Positions 47,265 through 54,656 of a stretch of DNA of 64,000 nucleotides are shown in pieces. Position numbers and translations under genes: made by a program. The stretch spans positions 72,925 through 136,924 of the forward strand of contig NZ_JBNGOS010000016.1 of NCBI RefSeq assembly GCF_050589685.1, written 5' to 3'. This stretch comes from Saccharicrinis sp050589685. Its GTDB lineage: Bacteria > Bacteroidota > Bacteroidia > Bacteroidales > Marinilabiliaceae. Position 1 is the first letter of the stretch. Every line of letters starts with the position of its first letter. The notes under the pieces are model-generated. The model was not told the DNA's origin and ran no database searches. It saw nothing but the letters and a program-made list of their open reading frames with translations.

Positions 47265-49935
47265 CGTTGGTTGGCTCATATCACTATTTCTAATAAGCTT
47301 TGGAAGCAATGTTTTTGCAAGTGAGGTTGTTCTGATTACAGAAGATCCCATTCATCATCTTTTAAAAGACAGCAACGACATCGTGTACATTCAAACAAAG
47401 CAGGAAATCTATGAATTCTCCGGAGAAGCTCCATTAATTTTGCAATACACCAGTGAGTATACGATCGATTTTTCCATCGCAATCTCAAAAGGTAATTTAC
47501 TTGTGACGCACGAAAACGGCTTTACTTACATTGAAAATAACCAACAGGTGTATCTGGATTCACTGCCTGAATTAATCACAAGCGTCAAATTGCATGGCGC
47601 TACGGTGCTTTTAGGGACAGCGGGGAAAGGTTTATTTTCTTTTGACCTGAACACTCGAATTGTAAAAAGCATCCCGGCAGTGAACGCAGGATTTGTGAAT
47701 GATATTCTGGTAGGTGAGCAGCTGATCTGGATTGCACATGATAATGGCATCAGTCTTTTAAATAAAGCCAGCCTTACCCTGTTTCAGAAATCAAACCTAT
47801 CTGCTTTAATAAGCAAGCTATTCCAGGCCAGCGATAATGTGATAGGAGTTGGTGAGTTTGGAAAACTGTACAAGATTCAAAATGATGGCCATTATAGGGG
47901 CCAAACCAGGGAAATGGTTCACCCAAACATGCACTTTTCTTCAAATAATGACGATGTCTATGGCATAAGCCCGGAGGCATATTACAAATTGAGCTCTGAT
48001 TTAAGCTTTAAACTGGTTGCAAAGGGCATGTATCATCACATCCTTACGCATAAAAATGTTCTATTTTTGGTTCATGGGAATAAACTAAGCAGAAAGGACA
48101 TTACACAGGAAATCCATTCGGAAGGGCTTTCTAACTTTTCTTTGTATGCCGAAAACGATAGCATTTTATGGTCAGGTCAGGAGGGTAGAATCGTTTGTTT
48201 AAAAAACGGGATCCCTGTTAAAACGGTTATGCTGCAGTCAAAGCAAAGAGATGTCTTTGTTTCTTCCTTACTGGTTGATGATAAAAACATTATAGCCGGA
48301 ACGTTGGGTGATGGTTTATATGTTTTTGATAAAGGGGGCAGACAATTACAGCACATTTTACAGAAAGAAAGTTTTAATAAAAACAATATAATTCAACTAA
48401 AGGAACGGGATTCACTCATGTGGGTGGCCTATTTAAACGGATTATTAACACTTAATCCTGATGATTTAAGCATCGAGAGAGATTTCAAAGAATTACTAGG
48501 GAACAATTACTTGTTTAACTGTTTGCCAATAAGCAGAAACACTTTTTTCATCGGCACTTCAGGAAAGGGGATCCTGAACTACAATAATGGCAAGTTAAGT
48601 TCATTGCTTGATAATCATTCTATTTATACACTGGCGCAGAGAGGGGACCGTGTTTTTGCAGGGACAGAAAAAAACGGTGTGTTCTGTATTCGTTTAAAGA
48701 CCAACACGGCACAACAGATTTCCACATCGAATAAGGTGCTTAATATTGTTCCACTGGAAAGCGGAATTGTATTAGCAACGGATTACGAAAACCTCTATAT
48801 GGATGACGCTCTTAATTACACCTACGCATTGCCCGGTCTGGGTTTGAATGGCATGAATATTAACTCGGTAACGGAAAATTCCGCTTCAATTTACCTGGGC
48901 TACGAAAATGGGATTCTCAAAATAGAGAAATCAAAACTTTCGCAACTTGGAAACATGCATTTTAACCTGGATAAGCCCTTGCTTTTTGAGGAAAAGGTAA
49001 AGGACAAGCAATCCGAGTTTAAATTTAACGAGAACACCTTTACATTTAATTTTCAGCTTTATAATTATTATAATCCCGAAAATAACCATTATAAGTATCG
49101 TTTGTTAGGAGTGGATTCCACCTGGTATGTCACCGGTCAAAAAAGCATTCAATACTTCAAGCTTCCTTCGGGTAAATACCAGTTTCAGGTTTCGGCAGGC
49201 ACCCATGCCGGGTTTGAACCTAATTTGATTAAAGCATATTCTTTTGTAATCAATAAACCATTTTGGAAAGCCATTTGGTTTTTGGTGTTGTCATCTGCCT
49301 TGCTTTTATTACTTGTTTTCTATGGCTTTAGACGCCGTGAGAAAAGACTTCTGGAAAAAGAAAGACTTCGAAGTGCCAGAACGAGGGCCGAAATAATTCA
49401 GCTCAAATCACAGCTGGATCCACATTTTCTATTTAACAGTTTAAATTCTTTGGCTGAAATAATCGAGGAGGATACTGCAGCAGCGTCAAAATCTCTCTTA
49501 GAGCTATCAGATTTATACCGTAGCATTTTAAAGCTTAAGGAGGTTGATATCATATCGTTAAAAGCGGATGTTGAGCTGGCAAATCAATATTTTAGAATCC
49601 ATCAATTGCGATTTGAAGATCTGATCCATCTGGATATCAATGTTCCCCATCCGGAATCAAAATCTATCGTTTCGATGTCGTGCCAAATACTCATTGAAAA
49701 TGCAATAAAGCACAATATCATAAATCGAAAGAACAAGTTATTTGTATCCATTTATATGGAAGATGATTACCTTGTTGTAAAAAACAATAAATCGGGATCT
49801 AATACAGCCGGGAATTCAGAGGGCATTGGGTTGAAAAACCTGGAGCAACGATTTAAACTCCTAACGAAAAAGAACATCCGGATTGTAAATAGTAAAGAAA
49901 CGTTCATTGTAAAATTACCCCTTATAGATGGTTGA
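47257..49935 (+). CDS. propeller-type sensor histidine kinase, LytS-like
   Basis: The 892-residue product starts with a signal peptide and then about 600 periplasmic residues of repeated beta blades (two-component regulator propeller). A Y_Y_Y-type domain follows (PENNHYKYRLLGVDSTWYV). One membrane helix (FLVLSSALLLLLVFYGF, about 690-708) and a short coiled coil precede a His_kinase/LytS-type domain. The phosphoacceptor His is in LDPHFLFNSLNSLAEIIEE. The ATPase part has ILIENAIKHNIINR. It resembles the sensor part of hybrid two-component systems but lacks a fused receiver. Overlaps of 8 bases on both sides tie it to YceI and to the LytTR regulator. Confidence 0.9.
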   Translation: MNNVGWLISLFLISFGSNVFASEVVLITEDPIHHLLKDSNDIVYIQTKQEIYEFSGEAPLILQYTSEYTIDFSIAISKGNLLVTHENGFTYIENNQQVYLDSLPELITSVKLHGATVLLGTAGKGLFSFDLNTRIVKSIPAVNAGFVNDILVGEQLIWIAHDNGISLLNKASLTLFQKSNLSALISKLFQASDNVIGVGEFGKLYKIQNDGHYRGQTREMVHPNMHFSSNNDDVYGISPEAYYKLSSDLSFKLVAKGMYHHILTHKNVLFLVHGNKLSRKDITQEIHSEGLSNFSLYAENDSILWSGQEGRIVCLKNGIPVKTVMLQSKQRDVFVSSLLVDDKNIIAGTLGDGLYVFDKGGRQLQHILQKESFNKNNIIQLKERDSLMWVAYLNGLLTLNPDDLSIERDFKELLGNNYLFNCLPISRNTFFIGTSGKGILNYNNGKLSSLLDNHSIYTLAQRGDRVFAGTEKNGVFCIRLKTNTAQQISTSNKVLNIVPLESGIVLATDYENLYMDDALNYTYALPGLGLNGMNINSVTENSASIYLGYENGILKIEKSKLSQLGNMHFNLDKPLLFEEKVKDKQSEFKFNENTFTFNFQLYNYYNPENNHYKYRLLGVDSTWYVTGQKSIQYFKLPSGKYQFQVSAGTHAGFEPNLIKAYSFVINKPFWKAIWFLVLSSALLLLLVFYGFRRREKRLLEKERLRSARTRAEIIQLKSQLDPHFLFNSLNSLAEIIEEDTAAASKSLLELSDLYRSILKLKEVDIISLKADVELANQYFRIHQLRFEDLIHLDINVPHPESKSIVSMSCQILIENAIKHNIINRKNKLFVSIYMEDDYLVVKNNKSGSNTAGNSEGIGLKNLEQRFKLLTKKNIRIVNSKETFIVKLPLIDG

Positions 49936-50674
49936 AATTATAATATTTGAGGATGAACCTGCAGCATTAAGAAGGATTAAAAGGCTGATCAGTGAGATCA
50001 GGCCTGAGTACAAATTGGTGGGTGATGCTGATAATATCGCCGATGGTGTTGCATTACTTAAAAAGCACGATTGTCAACTTATATTATCAGACATACAGCT
50101 TTCCGACGGATTGTGCTTTGAAATATTTGAAAAAACCAGAAATAAAATCCCGGTCATTTTTATTACAGCTTACAATGAGTATGCCATTCGAACCTTCGAT
50201 TATAACGGGGTGCATTACCTGGTAAAACCACTCGTAAAAGAAAAACTGCATAAAGCCATTAATAAATTTGAGGAACAAAAGATCATACAGCTAAATCCTG
50301 AACTTCATACTTACTTTAAGAAAGGTGAATTCATCTCGAATAAAAAGATCTTAAGCAAGATAGGAAACAGCACTAAAGTAATTGAAGCTAGTGAAATGGC
50401 CATTATCTATTTTGAAGATCGCATTACCCGAGCCATTCTTTTTAGTGGCAAAACGCATTACCTGGATTATAGTCTTTATCAACTTATGAAAGAATTTTCA
50501 CCCGGATTATTTTATAAGATAAACCGTCAACAGATTATTAATAAGGAAGTAGTAAAAGAAATAAAGAAGCATCCCGGCAACCGTTTAAAAATTATTCCTT
50601 CCGTATCTTTTGATACAGATCTTATCGTTAGCAAAGAAAAAACTCCTGACTTTAAAATCTGGTTCCAATCCTGA
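49928..50674 (+). CDS. LytTR family response regulator
   Basis: The 248-residue product has a receiver domain (residues 1 to about 120) with acidic pocket IIIFEDEP, phosphoacceptor Asp in LILSDIQLSDGL, Thr/Ala switch in VIFITAYNEYA and the conserved Lys in HYLVKPLVKEK. A LytTR DNA-binding domain follows (about 145-248) with LFYKINRQQIINKEVVKEI. It is the partner of the overlapping LytS-like kinase. LytTR regulators bind pairs of short direct repeats; the genes from 50772 on are natural targets. Confidence 0.93.
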   Translation: MVEIIIFEDEPAALRRIKRLISEIRPEYKLVGDADNIADGVALLKKHDCQLILSDIQLSDGLCFEIFEKTRNKIPVIFITAYNEYAIRTFDYNGVHYLVKPLVKEKLHKAINKFEEQKIIQLNPELHTYFKKGEFISNKKILSKIGNSTKVIEASEMAIIYFEDRITRAILFSGKTHYLDYSLYQLMKEFSPGLFYKINRQQIINKEVVKEIKKHPGNRLKIIPSVSFDTDLIVSKEKTPDFKIWFQS

Positions 50675-50771
50675 ACCATATCCCGTTCATGAACCCTTTT
50701 CACCTGTTCGTGCACTAAAAGTGGCTTTCTTTTAGCGTTTGAATGAAATTTGATTACTGAAAAACAATATC

Positions 50772-51179
50772 ATGAAGAAAACAGTAATTCTAATTGTAAT
50801 CATTATGACGCTGGTCGGGAGTGGCGTTGGTTTCTATCTTTTTAATAAAAAAGTAGGAGGACTGGAAAAAGTTAAAGCGGATTATACAATAGCAGCCACG
50901 ATGCTTTATGAAGTATTTGAAACCCAAGAACAAGAAGCTAATGCAAAGTATCTGAACAAAGTTATACTTGTGGAAGGAAAAGTTGAAAAGCTTGAAATTA
51001 GCAAGGAATATTCCAGCATTATTCTAAAAGCTGACAATTCCCTTGCGGGTGGCATAAACTGTTCTTTTAATCATGAAATAAAAGGAGTATCCAAGGGAGA
51101 TATGATATCCATTAAAGGTAGATGCCAGGGATATCTCATGGACGTAGTATTAAACAATTGCAATATAGAATATGAATAA
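50772..51179 (+). CDS. membrane-anchored OB-fold (tRNA_anti-like) protein
   Basis: The 135-residue product has an N-terminal membrane anchor or signal (MKKTVILIVIIMTLVGSGVGFYLF). An OB-fold with YLNKVILVEGKVEKLEIS and KGDMISIKGRCQGYLMD, typical of the tRNA_anti-like family, makes up the rest. Family members are periplasmic and of unknown ligand. Two Cys (in GGINCSF and GRC) could pair. It overlaps the next gene by 8 bases and starts the second half of the cluster. Confidence 0.8.
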   Translation: MKKTVILIVIIMTLVGSGVGFYLFNKKVGGLEKVKADYTIAATMLYEVFETQEQEANAKYLNKVILVEGKVEKLEISKEYSSIILKADNSLAGGINCSFNHEIKGVSKGDMISIKGRCQGYLMDVVLNNCNIEYE

Positions 51180-51528
51180 AATAATAAAAGTATTTACAAC
51201 AGGCTTTCTGCTCATTTTAGTAACATCTTCCTGTGAGTTCAATAACGAAGAGGAACTGTACGGAATAAAAATAGTTGAACCTACAGAAGTGAGTTATTCA
51301 ACCGACATATCTCCCATTATACAAATGAGTTGTATATCCTGCCATACTCAGGGAGGTTTTGCTAACGGTTTTTTTGATGACTATGACGGAGTAAAAACAA
51401 AGGTTGATAATGGTTCTTTCAGACAAAGAGTTTTAGTACAAAAGGATATGCCTCCCGAAGGAAGTTTGTCGGACAAAGAACTTGAATTAATTAAAGCCTG
51501 GTTAGATGATGGAGCTCCTAATAACTAA
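51172..51528 (+). CDS. c-type cytochrome lipoprotein
   Basis: The 118-residue product has a lipoprotein signal (TGFLLILVTSSCEF, Cys near residue 21) and one heme-binding site, SCISCHTQGG. The pattern VSYSTDISPIIQMSCISCH, later MPPEGSLSDKELELIKAWL, matches the small planctomycete-type cytochrome c domain, with Met of MPP as likely distal ligand. It should sit on the periplasmic or outer face of a membrane and carry electrons. Its neighbours (YceI, DUF5777, cupredoxin) make an electron-transfer role plausible. Confidence 0.85.
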   Translation: MNKIIKVFTTGFLLILVTSSCEFNNEEELYGIKIVEPTEVSYSTDISPIIQMSCISCHTQGGFANGFFDDYDGVKTKVDNGSFRQRVLVQKDMPPEGSLSDKELELIKAWLDDGAPNN

Positions 51529-51545
51529 TAAAAAACACAAATGAA

Positions 51546-52094
51546 ATGAAAAACATCACAGTTTTAGTTCTGATTTGTATGTGTAGTATAACCTTAACGC
51601 ACGCGCAAAAATATCTTACACGTACGGGGTCAATTAGTTTTTTCTCAGCAACTCCGTTAGAAAACATTGAAGCTTATAACAATCAGGTTTCAGGAGTCAT
51701 TGATCTTGAGAATGGAGGGATGGCATTTACTCTTTTAATGAAGGCCTTCACCTTCGAAAAAGCGCTGATGCAAGAGCATTTTAATGAAAAATATGTAGAA
51801 AGTCATCTTTACCCCAAAGCCAGTTTCAAAGGAAATATCAAAGACTTTGATTCATTTAAACTTGGTTCAAAACCAGCCGATATTATTGTTTCAGGAAAAT
51901 TAAGCATACATGGAGTGACTAAGGATGTAAGTATTCCCGCAACACTTATGAAAGATAAAAATGGGAATATTGAAGGTAAGGCGGCATTTATCATCGATAT
52001 ACAAGAATACGAAATTAAAGTACCATCTGCTGTTCGTAAAAATATTGCAGATAATATAGAAATTAAAGTAAATATGGTTTATGAAGAAATGTAA
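51546..52094 (+). CDS. YceI family periplasmic protein (second copy)
   Basis: The 182-residue product has a signal peptide (to about residue 21, THAQKYL). It has the YceI blocks TGSISFFSATPLENIEAYNN, EHFNEKYVESHLYPKASF and SGKLSIHGVTKDVSIPA. It resembles the first copy at 46710 along its whole length but lacks the two-Cys insert. Its end overlaps the DUF5777 start by 14 bases. YceI next to small cytochromes and DUF5777 barrels is a recurring combination in Bacteroidota as I recall it. Confidence 0.88.
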   Translation: MKNITVLVLICMCSITLTHAQKYLTRTGSISFFSATPLENIEAYNNQVSGVIDLENGGMAFTLLMKAFTFEKALMQEHFNEKYVESHLYPKASFKGNIKDFDSFKLGSKPADIIVSGKLSIHGVTKDVSIPATLMKDKNGNIEGKAAFIIDIQEYEIKVPSAVRKNIADNIEIKVNMVYEEM

Positions 52095-53010
52095 AACTCT
52101 CCTTACAGTTGGAGTACTATTCGTGTTGGTTTCCTATAGCGTTAAAGCACAGGAAGACTTATTAGGACTTTTAAATGCCCAGGAAGATTCTGCAATAAAT
52201 TACACCATTGCTACTTTTAAAAGCACCAGAATTGTAAGCGGACATTCTATAGAAACCAATGCAGAAGGTGTTTTGAACTTTACGATTGGACATCGCTTTG
52301 GCCCCATTAATTCAGGTTGGAGAAATTTATATGGACTGGATAATGCCACAATACGTTTGGGATTCGATTACGGACTTACAGATCAAATAAATATTGGAAT
52401 TGGGAGGGCGTCATTTCAAAAGACCATAGATGGTACTTTTAAATGGAAGTTCCTTAGACAGCAAACCGGCTTTAAAAACTTCCCCTTCACTGCTACTGCA
52501 GTAGGTACGGTATACATTAATACAAGCGAATGGAGTAATCCTGATAGAGATAATATTTCCTCTTCCCGTATAGCTTATCATTATTCCCTTCTTCTGGCAC
52601 GAAAGTTTGGAGAAACTGTATCTCTGCAGCTTATGCCCACTGTAGTGCACCGCAACCTGGTGCCCGCCACGGAAGATCAGAATAGTATTGTATCTGTTGG
52701 GACTGGAACATCCATAAAAATCACAAACTCTTTGCGTTTCAATGCCGAATATTTCTTTATACCTGATGGACAAATATCCAGTGATATTGCTGGTCTCAAA
52801 GTACGAAATTCGCTATCCCTTGGAATTGATCTTGAAACCGGTGGTCACGTTTTTCAACTACACCTTACCAATAGCCGCGGTATGACGGAAAAATATCTTA
52901 TTGGAGAAAACACAGGAAGCTGGGGTAATGGGGATATTCATTTCGGATTTAATGTTAGCCGGGTATTTACGCTCAAAAAGCCAAAAGAATTTAGAAAGAA
53001 AACCTTATAA
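52081..53010 (+). CDS. DUF5777 family outer-membrane beta-barrel protein
   Basis: The 309-residue product has a signal peptide (to about residue 23, SVKAQED). Amphipathic strands fill the rest: LNFTIGHRFGPINSG, LYGLDNATIRLGFDYGLTD, SLQLMPTVVHRNLVP, LSLGIDLETGGHVFQLHLTN, and the end GDIHFGFNVSRVFTL. These match DUF5777, a predicted outer-membrane barrel of unknown function. The start lies inside the YceI gene (14-base overlap). In the cluster it could host or gate the lipid-binding and redox proteins; this is inference. Confidence 0.85.
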   Translation: MKKCKTLLTVGVLFVLVSYSVKAQEDLLGLLNAQEDSAINYTIATFKSTRIVSGHSIETNAEGVLNFTIGHRFGPINSGWRNLYGLDNATIRLGFDYGLTDQINIGIGRASFQKTIDGTFKWKFLRQQTGFKNFPFTATAVGTVYINTSEWSNPDRDNISSSRIAYHYSLLLARKFGETVSLQLMPTVVHRNLVPATEDQNSIVSVGTGTSIKITNSLRFNAEYFFIPDGQISSDIAGLKVRNSLSLGIDLETGGHVFQLHLTNSRGMTEKYLIGENTGSWGNGDIHFGFNVSRVFTLKKPKEFRKKTL

Positions 53011-53029
53011 CAACTAAAAATCAATAATT

Positions 53030-54514
53030 ATGAAACAACTTTACTGCTTTAAGAATTTTAGAATGTTTTTGCTAGCTTTTTCTTTTTTAAGTCCTTTATT
53101 AATGCAAGCGGAAACTCATGAAGTTATTGTGTCCAACGGCAACTTCACGCCTAAAGATGTAATCATTAAGGCCGGAGACGTAGTTAAATGGATGCAGATA
53201 GAAGGATCTCATAATGTTAATGGAACCCAGGATACCTATCCGGATAATGCGGAATCTTTTGGAAACGGAGAAGCCACATCGGGTGATTGGAATTATTCAT
53301 ACCAGTTTACAACACCGGGAGCTTTTGATTACCAGTGCGATCCACATGTTGCTTTTGGAATGGTAGGAACGGTTACTGTTGTAGAAACTTCATCTACTTT
53401 TCATGAAGTTGTTGTGTCCAACGGAAACTTCACGCCTAAAGATGTAATCATTAAGGCCGGAGACGTAGTTAAATGGATGCAGATAGAAGGATCTCATAAT
53501 GTTAATGGAACCCAGGATACCTATCCGGATAATCCGGAATCTTTTGGAAACGGAGAAGCCGCATCGGGTGATTGGAATTATTCATACCAGTTTACAACAC
53601 CGGGAGCCTTTGATTATCAGTGCGACCCACATGTTGCTTTTGGAATGGTAGGTACGATTACAGTTGTAGAAACTTCATCTACTTTTCATGAAGTTGTTGT
53701 GTCCAACGGAAACTTCACGCCTAAAGATGCAATCATTAAGGCCGGAGACGTAGTTAAATGGATGCAGATAGAAGGATCTCATAATGTTAATGGAACCCAG
53801 GATACCTATCCGGATAATCCGGAATCTTTTGGAAACGGAGAAGCCGCATCGGGTGATTGGACTTATTCATACCAGTTTACAACGCCGGGAACTTATGATT
53901 ACCAGTGCGACCCGCATGTTGGTTTTGGAATGGTTGGAACGGTTACTGTTGCAGATAATTCTGCTACTTTCCATGAAGTTGTTGTGTCCAACGGAAACTT
54001 CACGCCTAAAGATGTAATCATTAAGGCCGGAGACGTAGTTAAATGGATGCAGATAGAAGGATCTCATAATGTTAATGGAACCCAGGATACCTATCCGGAT
54101 AATCCGGAATCTTTTGGAAACGGAGAAGCCGCATCGGGTGATTGGACTTATTCATACCAGTTTACAACGCCGGGAACTTATGATTACCAGTGCGACCCGC
54201 ATGTTGGTTTTGGAATGGTAGGTACGGTCACTGTAACAACAGTTACAAGTATTGAAGGACAGTTGGCTAAGAAAGCTAAATTGCTTTGTTACCCTAATCC
54301 GACTGAAAACACCTTGTTTTTTAAAATTGAAGAAGATTTTGGAAAGGAAATCACCATAAACATTTACAATTCAGCAGGAAGTCTTGTCAAATCAAAAAAT
54401 GCTGAGGTTTCTGAAACGAATAAGATTGAAACCAGCGAATTGATTGGGGGATACTATCAATTACAAATTGTTACGGATAGCCAAAGGTATCAATTCAAAT
54501 TCATTAAAAAGTAA
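53030..54514 (+). CDS. secreted tetra-cupredoxin with T9SS sorting domain
   Basis: The 494-residue product has a signal peptide (to about residue 27, LMQAETH). Four plastocyanin-like domains of 95 residues each start at His 30, 125, 220 and 315. Each has the type-1 copper ligands: His in EGSHNVNG and Cys, His and Met in YQCDPHVAFGMVG (C-x2-H-x4-M spacing). The domains are nearly identical in protein and DNA. The last 80 residues form a T9SS sorting domain (LLCYPNPTENTLFFKI). So a four-copper electron carrier should be exported and displayed on the cell surface. It is the last gene of the cluster and is followed by a strong terminator. Confidence 0.92.
   Translation: MKQLYCFKNFRMFLLAFSFLSPLLMQAETHEVIVSNGNFTPKDVIIKAGDVVKWMQIEGSHNVNGTQDTYPDNAESFGNGEATSGDWNYSYQFTTPGAFDYQCDPHVAFGMVGTVTVVETSSTFHEVVVSNGNFTPKDVIIKAGDVVKWMQIEGSHNVNGTQDTYPDNPESFGNGEAASGDWNYSYQFTTPGAFDYQCDPHVAFGMVGTITVVETSSTFHEVVVSNGNFTPKDAIIKAGDVVKWMQIEGSHNVNGTQDTYPDNPESFGNGEAASGDWTYSYQFTTPGTYDYQCDPHVGFGMVGTVTVADNSATFHEVVVSNGNFTPKDVIIKAGDVVKWMQIEGSHNVNGTQDTYPDNPESFGNGEAASGDWTYSYQFTTPGTYDYQCDPHVGFGMVGTVTVTTVTSIEGQLAKKAKLLCYPNPTENTLFFKIEEDFGKEITINIYNSAGSLVKSKNAEVSETNKIETSELIGGYYQLQIVTDSQRYQFKFIKK
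53117..54256 (+). repeat. four tandem 285-base repeats inside the cupredoxin gene
   Basis: Units begin at 53117, 53402, 53687 and 53972 with CATGAAGTT. Long stretches are base-identical in all four, for example the segment from AACTTCACGCCTAAAGATG to the region around GGATCTCATAATGTTAATGG. Differences are mostly single bases; units 3 and 4 share variants (GGAACTTATGATTACCAG) that units 1 and 2 lack. The pattern fits recent duplication or ongoing gene conversion, and copy number may vary between strains. Confidence 0.9.
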
Positions 54515-54544
54515 AACAAATTACACTTGCTTAGACTGAGATTA

Positions 54545-54586
54545 AAATCCTGAAATTTGACAATATTGTCAGGTTTCGGGATTTTT
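54545..54586 (+). terminator. intrinsic terminator of the redox cluster
   Basis: AAATCCTGAAA pairs with TTTCGGGATTT, and the loop itself contains the palindrome TGACAATATTGTCA. A T5 run follows. It lies 30 bases after the cupredoxin stop and before the convergent DUF2723 gene. Confidence 0.8.
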
Positions 54587-54656
54587 ATTGTGACAGACAA
54601 AAAGTGGTATTATTTCTTTCCATTGTTTTTTCTGTTCCATCAAAGATTATTTCTTA

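Noticed and set aside
53117..54256. CRISPR-like array
   Set aside because: The regular repeats are 285-base coding units of cupredoxin domains without spacers; no cas genes and no true array are seen anywhere in the window.
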